Of a DNA stretch of 64,000 nt, positions 25,349 to 34,542 are shown piece by piece; within the stretch, counting starts at the first letter, position 1; every line of letters starts with the position of its first letter. The notes beneath the pieces were generated by a model. That model had not been told where the DNA came from, ran no database searches, and saw only the letters and a list, made by a program, of their open reading frames with translations. The stretch spans positions 1-64,000 of the forward strand of contig JBBQWM010000006.1 of assembly GCA_038210655.1 (NCBI GenBank), written 5' to 3'. This DNA is from 54-19 sp038210655. Its GTDB lineage: Bacteria > Chloroflexota > Chloroflexia > Chloroheliales > Chloroheliaceae. The position numbers and the translations under genes were made by a program.

Positions 25349-28048
25349 CTACTTAGTACCATTTAGGGTACTTAGTACCAATTCGGGAGCCAACGCCAGG
25401 GCCTCGGCTAATTTTTGAGGGTCTTTGCCGCCGCCTTCGGCCTTATCCGACCGACCGCCACCGCGTCCGCCTACCTCGGCCACCATCGGGCCGATGATAC
25501 TCCCGGCCTTAAGACCCCGATTGACCAAATCAGGCGTAACCATCACCAATATTCGGGGCGCATTGTCAATCACGGCCCCGATAGCCACTACCCCCGACTG
25601 TAGCTTGTCGCGTAAAGTATCACCCACACTGCGTAGAATTTCGACCGTCGTGGCGTTCACCCTGACCGCCAACACTTTAACTCCGCCGACCTCCTGGGTC
25701 TGGCTCAATAACTCGCTAGATTCGTTTTGGGCCTGCTTCTGGCGCAAGTTTGCCAGTTCGCGTTCCAATTCGCGCACTCGCCGTTTGACTTCCGCTGCTT
25801 CATCGGCCAGCCCTTCCGGTCTGGTCTGAAGGGCGCTGGCAGTCTGTTCGACCAATTTCAGCCGTTCCTGGACGTACTTTTCGGCGACCCGACCTGTGAT
25901 AGCCTCAATCCGGCGCACACCACTACTGATCCCGCCCTCACTGGTAATCACCATCATCCCGATCTGCCCAGTGCGTCCCAGATGCGTCCCACCGCACAAT
26001 TCGGTCGAATAGTCGCCCACGCTGATAACACGCACCCGGTCGCCGTATTTCTCGCCAAACATCATGACTGCGCCACTCTTGCGGGCTTCTTCCAGAGGCA
26101 TTTCGCGCACTGTTACCGGTAAATCATCCCGTACCTTACGGTTGACAATCTCCTGGATTTTTACCAACTGCTCCTCGTTGATCGGGTTTAGATAAGTAAA
26201 ATCGAAGCGCAAGCGATCAGGGGCCACCAACGAACCGGCCTGTCCGACCGTATCGCCCAGCACATCCTTGAGAGCCTGATGCAAAATATGCGTTCCAGTG
26301 TGATTACGGGCGGTATCCAACCGCCGATCCTCTTCAACGACTGCCGTCGCCGTGTCACCCTCAGCAATATGGCCTTCGGTCAAGCGGCCCTGATGTACCA
26401 CCAAATCGCCTAGCGGTTTGTAGCTATTTTCGACCTGGAAATAACCGGCCTCGGTCTGAATATAGCCAGTATCGCTAACCTGCCCACCGCTCTCGACATA
26501 AAAAGGGGTTTCAGCCAGCACAATTTCGGCATCCTGCCCACCCTCGGCATGCCCGACCCGCTTGTCGTTCACAAAGACCGCCAGCACAGGAGCCTCGAAT
26601 ACCACGCCTTCGTAACCCCGGAAAGGAGTACGGCTGACCCCCAGCGCCTTGTAATCCTCCAGATCGGCCTGTACCTTTTTGAACAAGCTGCTACGGCTGA
26701 TCGTGCGGTGTTCTTCCATCGCGGCCCGATAGCCCACCAGGTCTACGCTATAGCCACGCTCTGCCGCCAGTTCGACGATCAGGTCAATCGGGAAGCCATG
26801 CGAAGCAACCAACTCAAAAGCGTCCTCACCATTGATCTGCTGGCCTGCCCCGGCTGCTTCATCCAGCGATTCTTCAATCGTCTCGACATCGCCCTGGGTA
26901 TGGGTCGGCGCAAGCGGGTTGACCGTCATCAGCACTTCCAAACGGTTCAAGCCGGTTTGCAAAGTGCGTCCAAAGCTTTCTTCTTCCACTTCGAGTACTC
27001 GAAAGATGTGATCGCGCCTTTGGATAAGCTCCGGGTAAAACTCGCCCATCTGATCCATAACGACCTGACAGGTCTGTCGCAAAAAGGGCTTTTCCTGACC
27101 CAACAACCGTCCGTGTCGCACTGCCCGCCGCAAAATCCGCCGCAAAACGTAGGCCCGACCTTCGGTTCCGGGCAAGACTCCATCCGCGATCAAGAAAGTT
27201 ACCGCCCGGCTATGGTCAGCGATTACCCGCATCGAGAAATCGTTCTTGGCGTTCTGCCCGTACTTCTTATCCACCACTTCCGCCGCCCGCTCGATAATCG
27301 GGTAGAACAGATCGGTTTCGTGGATCGTCTTTTTACCCTGCAAGACCAGCGACAACCGCTCCAAGCCCATGCCGGTATCGATATTCTTGGAAACCAATGG
27401 CACATCCTTGCCGCCCGGCAATCGGTTGTACTGCATAAAAACGAGGTTCCAAATTTCCAGATAACGGGGCGAAATGCTGACCTGGGCATTCGGGTCGGGG
27501 TCGAATTCCGGCCCCAAATCGTAATAAATCTCGCTGTCCGGCCCGCACGGGCCAGTCTCCCCGGCAATCCACCAGTTATCGCCTACCCCTAGCCGAGCAA
27601 TTTTATTTTCGGGTATGCCGATTTGCTTGGTCCAGATCTCCAACGCTTCGTCGTCTAGCCGGTCGCCCTCCTGGAAAATACTGGGGTAAAGCCGGTCGGG
27701 GTCTAACCCATAGCGTTTGGTTAGCAGTTCCCAGGCGAAATTGATCGCACCTTCCTTAAAGTAGTTACCGACCGAGAAGTTACCCAACATTTCAAAAAAA
27801 GTCAGGTGGCTCAGGTCGCCAACTTCATCAATATCCGGCGTGCGAAAACATTTCTGAACCGTCGTCAGGCGCGGCTGAGGGGGGGTTTGCAAACCTAGAA
27901 AGAAGGGGGTCATCTGCTGCATCCCAGCCGTCGTTAATAAAACCGTTTTATCGCCCGCCGGAGGTACCAGCGAGGAGGAAGGTAATTGCAGATGATTTTT
28001 TTCTACAAAGAAATCGACAAAGGTTTGCCGGATGTCACGACTACGCAT
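25349..28048 (-). CDS. alaS: Alanine--tRNA ligase
   Basis: AlaS charges tRNA-Ala and edits mischarged Ser/Gly. The 899-residue protein has the class II catalytic core (KCFRTPDIDEVGDLSHLTFFEMLGNFS near residue 65), the tRNA recognition region, the editing-domain zinc motif HTGTHILHQAL with the paired CGGTHLGRTG, and a C-terminal DHHA1 domain ending in a Gly-rich segment (GGRGGGRSDKAEGGG). Length is normal. There is no T-box in the ~240-base leader, in contrast to pheS. It is followed by nothing in the same direction within the window except the baseplate-J-like gene 158 bases away. Confidence 0.96.
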   Translation of the reverse strand: MRSRDIRQTFVDFFVEKNHLQLPSSSLVPPAGDKTVLLTTAGMQQMTPFFLGLQTPPQPRLTTVQKCFRTPDIDEVGDLSHLTFFEMLGNFSVGNYFKEGAINFAWELLTKRYGLDPDRLYPSIFQEGDRLDDEALEIWTKQIGIPENKIARLGVGDNWWIAGETGPCGPDSEIYYDLGPEFDPDPNAQVSISPRYLEIWNLVFMQYNRLPGGKDVPLVSKNIDTGMGLERLSLVLQGKKTIHETDLFYPIIERAAEVVDKKYGQNAKNDFSMRVIADHSRAVTFLIADGVLPGTEGRAYVLRRILRRAVRHGRLLGQEKPFLRQTCQVVMDQMGEFYPELIQRRDHIFRVLEVEEESFGRTLQTGLNRLEVLMTVNPLAPTHTQGDVETIEESLDEAAGAGQQINGEDAFELVASHGFPIDLIVELAAERGYSVDLVGYRAAMEEHRTISRSSLFKKVQADLEDYKALGVSRTPFRGYEGVVFEAPVLAVFVNDKRVGHAEGGQDAEIVLAETPFYVESGGQVSDTGYIQTEAGYFQVENSYKPLGDLVVHQGRLTEGHIAEGDTATAVVEEDRRLDTARNHTGTHILHQALKDVLGDTVGQAGSLVAPDRLRFDFTYLNPINEEQLVKIQEIVNRKVRDDLPVTVREMPLEEARKSGAVMMFGEKYGDRVRVISVGDYSTELCGGTHLGRTGQIGMMVITSEGGISSGVRRIEAITGRVAEKYVQERLKLVEQTASALQTRPEGLADEAAEVKRRVRELERELANLRQKQAQNESSELLSQTQEVGGVKVLAVRVNATTVEILRSVGDTLRDKLQSGVVAIGAVIDNAPRILVMVTPDLVNRGLKAGSIIGPMVAEVGGRGGGRSDKAEGGGKDPQKLAEALALAPELVLSTLNGTK

Positions 28049-28287
28049 ATAAGTATAGAGTCTCCCCAGGTCAGCCTACTAATCCGCTACCCTGAATTTT
28101 AGATTATGTTTAGTTGATTGTCAAGGCTTTAGGCGTGCAGTCCCTCATGTTATGTAATATAGACCTATTTCGAGCCGCCTTTAGCAACTATATTTTAACA
28201 CAAGCGACAAGCAAACGGCATAAAATATGCATCATTGTAGCTTTGTCTTTTTAGTAAAAGTCTAAAAGAGGATGGAGAATTGTTCGT

Positions 28288-29820
28288 ATGGCAAGTAATT
28301 CAGGGCAGACCATTTCTAGCTGGGCCGCAACTGCCCAAACCCCTGCCGAAGCGCCCCTCAGTGGGTCGCGCCGGGCCGATGTGTGTATCGTCGGGGCCGG
28401 TATAGCCGGGCTGACCACAGCCTATTTATTATCAAAAGAAGGTAAATCGGTTATAGTTTTGGAAGCGCGTTCGATTGGTGGTGGACAAACCGGACGCACC
28501 ACCGCCCACCTGACCAACGCTATTGATGACCATTACTATAAAATAGAACAGCTACACGGGGAAAGAGGCGCACGTCTGGCTGCCCATAGTCACTCTTCCG
28601 CGATTGACCGGATCGAGTCGATTATTAGAGAAGAAAATATCGAATGCGATTTCGAGCGGGTCGATGGCTATCTTTTTGTCCCGGAAGAGGAGTCGACTCT
28701 TACGCTAGAGCGCGAATTAAAAGCCGCGCACCGGGCCGGGCTATTCCAGGTAGCACTGGTCGAACGCGCTCCGCTCGACAGCTTTGATACCGGCCCGGCT
28801 TTACGCTTCCCGCGTCAGGGTCAGTTCCATCCCCTTAAATATCTAAATGGGCTGGTCGAAGCCATCAAACGTAACGGCGGGCAAATTTATACCAACACGT
28901 CTGTCCGAGAGATTAAGGGCGGCACTCCGGCCCGCGTCCTTACCAACCGGGGGGCAGTCGTCCAGGCCGGGGCGGTCGTCATCGCGACTAATAACCCCAT
29001 CAACGACCGTATTTTGCTCAATACCCGCCAGTCGGCCTATCGCACTTACGTAATTGGCCTGAGCATACCATCCAACTCAGTCACCAAAGCCCTCTACTGG
29101 GACACCGAAGACCCCTATCATTACATCCGTACTCAGCCAGGCGAAGGCGAAGGAGCCGACGACCTTTTGATAGTGGGTGGGGAGGACCACAAAACCGGTC
29201 AGGCCGACGATGCCGAAAACCGCTACGCCGCCCTGGAAGCCTGGACACGCAACCGCTTTCCGATGGCTAAAGAGCTTAAATTTAGTTGGTCGGGGCAGGT
29301 AATGGAAACTATCGACGGACTGGCTTTTATCGGTCTCGACCTGAGCGAGGGGCCAAACGTTTATATCGCAACCGGCGACTCCGGCCTGGGCATGACGCAC
29401 GGCACTATTGCCGGTATTTTGCTGACCGACTTGATTTTTAAGCGAAAGAACAAATGGGCCAGCCTCTACGACCCGGCCCGTGTCAGAGTGGGCGCTTTAC
29501 CAGAATTCGCCCGTGAAGGTATTAACGTTGCCACCCAATACACCGATTGGCTAACCGGCGGCGACGTAGATAGCAGCCGCGAAATCCAGCCCGGTTATGG
29601 CGCAGTTGTCCGCGAGGGTCTTAAAAAGGTCGCCATTTATCGTGACGAAAATGGCAAGCTACACCGCCGTTCGGCAGTTTGTCCGCATCTGGGCTGCATT
29701 GTCGCCTGGAACTCCAACGAAAACACGTGGGACTGCCCTTGTCACGGTTCGCAATTCGACCCGTGTGGGCGGGTCATCAACGGCCCGGCTATCGTCAATC
29801 TCGCCCCTGCCGACGACTGA
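28288..29820 (+). CDS. FAD-dependent oxidoreductase with C-terminal Rieske domain
   Basis: The 510-residue product combines a DAO-family flavoprotein domain (N-terminal dinucleotide fold, VCIVGAGIAGLTTAYLLSKEG, then GGGQTGRTTAHL-type segment) with a Rieske [2Fe-2S] domain (about 440-505, CPHLGCIVAWN and CPCHGSQFDPCG). The two Cys-x-His and Cys-x2-His ligand pairs are intact. This architecture is shared with Bacillus YhfW-type proteins, whose substrate is not established. It is cytosolic, without a signal. It is transcribed divergently from alaS. The 3' gap is filled by repeats. Confidence 0.88.
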   Translation: MASNSGQTISSWAATAQTPAEAPLSGSRRADVCIVGAGIAGLTTAYLLSKEGKSVIVLEARSIGGGQTGRTTAHLTNAIDDHYYKIEQLHGERGARLAAHSHSSAIDRIESIIREENIECDFERVDGYLFVPEEESTLTLERELKAAHRAGLFQVALVERAPLDSFDTGPALRFPRQGQFHPLKYLNGLVEAIKRNGGQIYTNTSVREIKGGTPARVLTNRGAVVQAGAVVIATNNPINDRILLNTRQSAYRTYVIGLSIPSNSVTKALYWDTEDPYHYIRTQPGEGEGADDLLIVGGEDHKTGQADDAENRYAALEAWTRNRFPMAKELKFSWSGQVMETIDGLAFIGLDLSEGPNVYIATGDSGLGMTHGTIAGILLTDLIFKRKNKWASLYDPARVRVGALPEFAREGINVATQYTDWLTGGDVDSSREIQPGYGAVVREGLKKVAIYRDENGKLHRRSAVCPHLGCIVAWNSNENTWDCPCHGSQFDPCGRVINGPAIVNLAPADD

Positions 29821-29830
29821 TTTTAGCCCG

Positions 29831-30047
29831 AAATCCACCGGCGGAGCCATATTAAATGAGGGATGAGGGATGAAAGGGGACTGAGAACCGAGTAGTCCGA
29901 TTGTATGATATTGCTCTGCCAATAGATGTTTCCCTTCATCCCTCATCCCTCATCCCTTGTATGACCTTGCTCCGCCAATGGCTTCCCCCTTCATCCCTCA
30001 TCCCTTCTTAGACCTTGCTCCGCCAATGGACGGCTCTGCGGCTCTGT
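29831..30047. repeat. Family A repeat cluster
   Basis: Multiple copies of CATCCCTCATCCC and TTGCTCCGCCAATGG, with one CCACCGGCGGAGCCAT at the left. It appears to be two or three head-to-tail partial copies. The rest of the 402-base gap (30048-30222) is AT-rich and probably contains the promoter of the next gene; I see no other feature. Confidence 0.7.
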
Positions 30048-30222
30048 GATGGGTAATTCCAAATTTATTGCAATATTTTAACAACTCCTTAATAACTTGC
30101 TTACCAGCTTTCTGTAAAATAGAAAAGGCCGATTAGTATCACGCTAATATTATTAGCGTTCTATTTGCGCCAAATTTGTTAGCTATAAGCGGTTTTTTTA
30201 TTTATCTTTTCAGAAAGAAACA

Positions 30223-30648
30223 ATGATGACGATCTACGATAAACTGGCTGATTTAGTCGAAACTCACAAACAAGAGATTATGCAACAGACGACCGCCGGG
30301 CTAGTGGCCCGCCACCTGCCCAGGCTCACCACTGCTACCATCGATCAGGTAGAGGGCGGCTATCATGCCTCTTTGGCGGTCTTTGCGACTTATCTACGCG
30401 ATGGGGACATCAACAAATACCGCGAGTACGTCCAGCAAACCACCCGGCAACAAAACGAGCAAGGTTTTTCGCTCGAAGAAATCATTGCGATAGGGGATAC
30501 GCTGGCCGCCAATATCAACCGGGTAATCGAGCGCGAGTTAGCTGGCCCTCAATTTGTCCTATCGAGGGAGAAATTTAACCAACGTCTCAAGAGCCTCTCG
30601 GTTTTTGGACGGGCTGCCGCTTTCAATTCCAGCCGCCTGCTAAAATAA
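30223..30648 (+). CDS. RsbRD N-terminal-like helical protein
   Basis: The 141-residue all-helical protein resembles the RsbRD_N domain (pattern: short helix with VETHKQEIMQQTTAGL, then YHASLAVFATYLRDGD, and GFSLEEIIAIGDTLAANI). In stress-signalling proteins this domain senses ligands or couples to STAS domains; here it stands alone with no STAS domain or anti-sigma partner nearby. The assignment is by pattern and moderate only. The start is ATG 30223, or the next codon (also ATG); the upstream AGAAAG is a weak site. Confidence 0.6.
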   Translation: MMTIYDKLADLVETHKQEIMQQTTAGLVARHLPRLTTATIDQVEGGYHASLAVFATYLRDGDINKYREYVQQTTRQQNEQGFSLEEIIAIGDTLAANINRVIERELAGPQFVLSREKFNQRLKSLSVFGRAAAFNSSRLLK

Positions 30649-30680
30649 ACTTGCCGATCTTAGGCACGTTATGATAACCG

Positions 30681-30830
30681 TTTGTGAGACATTGCTCCGC
30701 TAATGGACGGGCCGCACGGTCTATGGGCGGAGCAATATCCAACAAAATACTCTCGGCCTTTGTAAGACCTTGCTCCCCCAATGGATTTCCCCTTTCACCC
30801 TTCATCCCTCATCCCTCATCCCTTGTTAGA
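30681..30830. repeat. Family A repeat copy
   Basis: Contains GTGAGACATTGCTCCGCTAA, GGGCGGAGCAATATCCAACA and a right end of CATCCCTCATCCCTCATCCC. It occupies most of the 271-base gap before the S41 peptidase. Confidence 0.7.
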
Positions 30831-30919
30831 ACCAGCCATTGACCGATAGCCCGGTCTGGATTATCATGAAGGGCGTTAACGGTATGATTGTTTAAATTAA
30901 AGAGAAAGCTTAAATTGGA

Positions 30920-32296
30920 ATGAATGAATACGAGCCGCATAATTCTCCATCGCCCAGCCCCAATGGAGCCAGCCTTAATGGAATGGCCGCGCCCGACGAA
31001 ATGACCCAGGCCGCAATACCCCCTTTAGCTCCGGCCCGTTCCCGTCGGGGCAACTTCAAGATGACTTTTATCGGCATCTATATTTTCGTCATGTCTTTTT
31101 TAGCCGGTATCTTTTTTACGATCTTTATGCAAAACAATTTCTTACAAGGCACTCCGCTCGAAGCGATCCAACGCCCAATTCTCGATCTGAGCCATATTCC
31201 GGCGGATGCTCATAAAGAGTGGTTGGCCTTCCAGGAAAGCTTTACCGTAGCAGACCGTTATTTTTACGGACGAGACAAAATCGACCATAAAGAGATGGTC
31301 TATGCCGCCGCCGAAGCTGCTATCAATGTCCTGGGCGACCGCTTTACGGCTTTCAACCGACCCCAAATTGCCAAAGCCAATAGCGATTTTATCTCCGGCA
31401 AATTTGTCGGGATCGGCGTTACTCCCGAAATAAGGGATGGTCGCTACTTAATCAAGCGACTTATCGACGGCAGCCCGGCCCAAAAAGCCGGGATCAAAGA
31501 GGGTGATGCCCTGGTAGCGATCAATGGCGAACGGCTGCCCGACAAAATGATCGACTTTGGGCCGGTCTCCGAAAAGCTGCGAGGCGAAATAGGCAACCGC
31601 ATTAAAGTCACTTTCCAGCGCCCGGCGGACAACAACAAAGAAACCGAATACGATCTGGTACGGGCCGAGCTTATCAACCCTTCGGTCGATGCGCGTTTGC
31701 TACCGAACAACATCGTCTATATCGAAATGACCCGCGTATTTGGCGAGAATACCATGAAAGAATTTGACGAAAAAGTAGGAGCGCTGGCTAAAAACAACCC
31801 GGCAGGCTATGTCCTTGATTTGCGTGGCAACGGGGGCGGCTCAACCGAAACGGCTAAACAGCTATTGGGCCGCTTCCTGGACGGTGGCGTAGCTTATTAC
31901 GAGGATATTCCCTACCAGGATGTCCACTTGCGTCCGGCTAATGTTATCAATAATAGCGAACTAAAATTATTCGATAAACCGTTGGTGATATTGGTAGATG
32001 GTGGCTCGGCCAGTGCCAGCGAAATTACCGCCGCCGCCCTCCACGACCGCAAACGCGGTATACTAATCGGCGAGAAAACTTTTGGCAAAGGCTCGGCCCA
32101 ATTGGTTGTACCGCTCAAAGGCAACGCCGCTTTGCGCGTCACCTCCGAACACTGGTTTACCCCTGATAAAATCAATCTTTACGATACAAAAGGAATTAAA
32201 CCCGACATCGAGGTCATTCCAACCGAAGCCCAAAAAAAGGCCAACCAGGACCCTCAACTAGACCGGGCTGTCCAGTATATTATAGGGCAAGCCTAA
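30920..32296 (+). CDS. S41-family C-terminal processing peptidase
   Basis: The 458-residue product is a CtpA-type serine protease anchored outside the membrane. A cytosolic Pro/Ala-rich N-terminus is followed by one membrane helix (about 49-72, TFIGIYIFVMSFLAGIFFTI), a helical prodomain, a PDZ domain (about 160-240, GIGVTPEIRDGRYLIKRLID), and the S41 catalytic domain. The nucleophile Ser is in VDGGSASASEIT and the general base Lys is in GEKTFGKGSAQLV. Both catalytic residues are intact. Such enzymes trim or degrade secreted and membrane proteins. The ATG start has only a weak upstream AGAGAAAG. Confidence 0.92.
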   Translation: MNEYEPHNSPSPSPNGASLNGMAAPDEMTQAAIPPLAPARSRRGNFKMTFIGIYIFVMSFLAGIFFTIFMQNNFLQGTPLEAIQRPILDLSHIPADAHKEWLAFQESFTVADRYFYGRDKIDHKEMVYAAAEAAINVLGDRFTAFNRPQIAKANSDFISGKFVGIGVTPEIRDGRYLIKRLIDGSPAQKAGIKEGDALVAINGERLPDKMIDFGPVSEKLRGEIGNRIKVTFQRPADNNKETEYDLVRAELINPSVDARLLPNNIVYIEMTRVFGENTMKEFDEKVGALAKNNPAGYVLDLRGNGGGSTETAKQLLGRFLDGGVAYYEDIPYQDVHLRPANVINNSELKLFDKPLVILVDGGSASASEITAAALHDRKRGILIGEKTFGKGSAQLVVPLKGNAALRVTSEHWFTPDKINLYDTKGIKPDIEVIPTEAQKKANQDPQLDRAVQYIIGQA

Positions 32297-32300
32297 ATCC

Positions 32301-32792
32301 CTACGCGGTTAGCCGACGCAGATTTTGGAGTTCAGAGACAATATGGTCAAGGTCGGGCCGGTCAAACTGGCTTTCTCCAACATAGCAGAAATGAACCAAA
32401 CCTGCCGAGTCAATGATAAGGGTAGTTGGGTGCGCGATGCGAAAAGCGTTCAGGCTAAAAAACTGGTAAACCCCATAAGATTTAATGATCGAGCGGCTCG
32501 GATCAGGTAGGAGCGGAAAAGGCAACTGATTGCGGGCCATATAATCGGCTGTTTCGCGGTCGCCCTGACCCACCACCCCCACTACCTGTGCTAAAGGCGC
32601 GATCCGCTCCCATTGATTACGAATGTCCTCCATCTGGCGGCGACAGTTTGGACACCAGGTTCCTCGAAAGAAAAACATCAAAAGCGGGCGACCCCGAAAT
32701 TGATCCAGGCTAACCTTGCGACCATCAATACCCAACAGTTCCCAATAGGGAGCAGGTTGGCCTACTTCCAAACCTTTATTAGCAATTGACAT
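32301..32792 (-). CDS. AhpC/TSA-family peroxiredoxin or thioredoxin-like protein
   Basis: The 163-residue product is a redoxin fold protein with GTWCPNCRRQMEDI at the N-terminal end of helix 1 (CxxC), then VVGVVGQGDRETADYM and LPDPSRSIIKSYGVY. It reads like Bcp/AhpC-type thiol peroxidases or TlpA-like disulfide reductases; the CxxC points to a reductant more than a classic two-Cys peroxidase. There is no signal peptide. The start is supported by AAGGGG nine bases upstream. It converges on the S41 peptidase gene with only four bases between them. Confidence 0.85.
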   Translation of the reverse strand: MSIANKGLEVGQPAPYWELLGIDGRKVSLDQFRGRPLLMFFFRGTWCPNCRRQMEDIRNQWERIAPLAQVVGVVGQGDRETADYMARNQLPFPLLPDPSRSIIKSYGVYQFFSLNAFRIAHPTTLIIDSAGLVHFCYVGESQFDRPDLDHIVSELQNLRRLTA

Positions 32793-33158
32793 TAAAGATA
32801 ACCCCTTCAGCTAAAAAACTGACCACTTTACTCAATTAGTTGAGTATAGAAAGCGTCACGAACCCCTCCATATCTTCAACTTTCTAACTTCATACTAGCA
32901 TCTTACAGGAGTTTTATAACAGAATCATTAATACTAGATTACAATCTCTTAAGGTTTTACCCTTTACCATTTGGGGGGTCTACCAAGCTCTAAAAACAAT
33001 GAAAAAAGGAATTATAGGATTTTACTCCTAAATGTACAAAAGAGGGACTAGCAATCTGGACAAGTCTAGGTTATAATAAGGCCAAATTCATGTTATGGTA
33101 ACAAGAATACATGGCAAGATTAGTTACAGCTGCGAATCAGCAAACAGGAGGCGGCACA
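32793..33158. promoter_or_regulatory. Divergent promoter region
   Basis: This 366-base AT-rich gap lies between divergent genes. The plus strand has a TATAAT at 33072-33077 (no good -35) that could start the Roadblock gene about 80 bases upstream of its ATG. No ORF or repeat family was recognised. Confidence 0.35.
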
Positions 33159-33530
33159 ATGGCGGCCATAAAAGATGTACTGAGCAAATTCCGCGCAGAA
33201 AAAAGTATTGACGCAGCAATGATCGTCAGCACCGACGGAATGCAAATCGAAAGTTTTAGCCGGGGCAACCTCGATGTAGACGAAGTCTGCGCGGTCGCCA
33301 GCACGGGCTTGCAAATGTCGGAAGCCCTGGGCGGGGCAACCGCGCGGGGCGAGACCCGCCAGGCGGTGCTGGAATATGCCGGCGGGGCTATCGTGCTAGA
33401 GCCAATTTCGGAAGATGCAATGTTTGTAATAGTCTCAACTGATCCCAATAGCATCGGCAAAATCCGCTACCTGAGCAAACGCTATCGGCAAGAGTTGTTA
33501 AGCGCCCTGAACGGGGCGGGCGATTATTGA
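33159..33530 (+). CDS. Roadblock/LC7-domain protein (GTPase regulator)
   Basis: This 123-residue protein is almost only a Roadblock/LC7 domain, including the fold's core pattern DAAMIVSTDGMQIESFS, then EVCAVASTGLQMSEALGG and GGAIVLEPISEDAMFVIVST. Roadblock proteins of the MglB type act as GTPase-activating or scaffold partners of MglA-like GTPases. The ATG at 33159 is chosen because AGGAGG is ~7 bases upstream, against an ATG 16 codons earlier. It leads the signalling cluster that includes the second Roadblock gene, the GTPase and DUF4388. Confidence 0.85.
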   Translation: MAAIKDVLSKFRAEKSIDAAMIVSTDGMQIESFSRGNLDVDEVCAVASTGLQMSEALGGATARGETRQAVLEYAGGAIVLEPISEDAMFVIVSTDPNSIGKIRYLSKRYRQELLSALNGAGDY

Positions 33531-33556
33531 TAAATTATTGAGATAGTGGACAACTC

Positions 33557-33585
33557 TTGACTATTGGTTATTTGGTCGCTATAGT
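33557..33585 (+). promoter_or_regulatory. Promoter ahead of the second Roadblock gene
   Basis: TTGACT (33557-33562) and TATAGT (33580-33585) with a 17-base spacer, matching five of six bases at each box. It predicts a start near 33592 and a leader of about 320 nt. Confidence 0.65.
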
Positions 33586-33591
33586 GTATAA

Positions 33592-33910
33592 TTAGCTTGC
33601 AGGGTGGCAAAGAATGCTATCATAGGTTGTGTTCGGCTACCCAATCGTTTTTAACCCAAAGGCTTGTTCGTAAAGCAGACCCTTCTGTTTTCTGAAGTGG
33701 TTCTATAGTTCTAACGTTACTTAACTATTCTATATAAGATAAGGCAAGTCGGTAAATCGGTAGAATGGGTAAGGGACAATCGTCTTCTGACTGTCTGGCA
33801 GTTTTTACCGTTTAATAAAAATAGCGTTTTAGCCAGGTATCGAATACAGCACAGCGCATCCCGCCGGGTGAACCCATCAGAAGAGTGTGCGGGACAGGAG
33901 GAAAGGTTTT
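33592..33910 (+). promoter_or_regulatory. Long untranslated leader with 3' hairpin near the RBS
   Basis: No ORF was found in this ~320-nt leader. Its last 50 bases can fold: ATCCCGC (about 33858-33864) pairs with GCGGGA, closing over GGGTGAACCC, immediately before AGGAGG at 33896-33901. This could affect ribosome access. It does not match a riboswitch class that I can name. Confidence 0.4.
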
Positions 33911-34405
33911 ATGGACCCTCAATTGACCAGTATGGTCGTTTCTGCCGCCGAAACAGTCCACATCAACGACGCTTTGGATCGGCTGGTAGCTGAAACCGGG
34001 GCCAATTATTCGATGTTGTTGGATAAAAGCGGTCAGGTCATTGCCTGGGCGGGCGATACAGACCGGCAGGATATTACAGCGCTGGGAGCTTTGTTGGCTG
34101 GCACCTTTGCCAGTTCACGGGAAGTCGCCCGTCTACTCAAAGAAAAAGATTTCCGGGTACTCTTTCAGCAAGGTGTCCGTGAAAATATCTTTACCGAGTT
34201 AATTAGCGAACAGTGGATGCTGGTCGTAATGTTTGATAAACGCACTCATATTGGGTTGGTTAAAGTTTTGAGTAAACGAGCCACCGACGAAATGGCAAAC
34301 ATCTTGGAGCGGGTAAAGACCGAAAGTCGGTCCAAAGATCAGGTCATCAGTACCTCCTTCCGTACCAGTGTCGAAGATACAATCGACTTGCTATTCAAAG
34401 ACTAG
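33911..34405 (+). CDS. Roadblock/LC7-like protein
   Basis: The 164-residue product has a Roadblock-like fold: DALDRLVAETGANYSMLLDKSGQ, a hydrophobic core strand, then GLVKVLSKRATDEM and a C-terminal helical extension ending in IDLLFKD. It is more diverged than the 33159 gene. ATG 33911 follows AGGAGGAAAGG, better than an ATG eight codons upstream. A strong promoter and long leader precede it. The GTPase gene follows on the same strand, consistent with a partner role. Confidence 0.75.
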   Translation: MDPQLTSMVVSAAETVHINDALDRLVAETGANYSMLLDKSGQVIAWAGDTDRQDITALGALLAGTFASSREVARLLKEKDFRVLFQQGVRENIFTELISEQWMLVVMFDKRTHIGLVKVLSKRATDEMANILERVKTESRSKDQVISTSFRTSVEDTIDLLFKD

Positions 34406-34542
34406 CCAAATTGCCAGGCGTACTTCTGTGGGAAATGAGTTAGTTTCGGGCTTAGGTAAGTAGAGCAGAGTCCTAACAGTTGTAGATAAAACGGCGTAGA
34501 TAAAGTTAGGTACAGGTATTAAGAATTGGTGGTGACAAGAAT

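Noticed and set aside
26549..27592. 347-codon plus-strand frame inside alaS
   Set aside because: It is antisense to a clearly recognised alaS and is open because of codon bias; no family is matched.
33592..33910. Cyclic-di-GMP or cobalamin riboswitch in the Roadblock leader
   Set aside because: Conserved cores of these classes could not be aligned; only a simple hairpin is visible.
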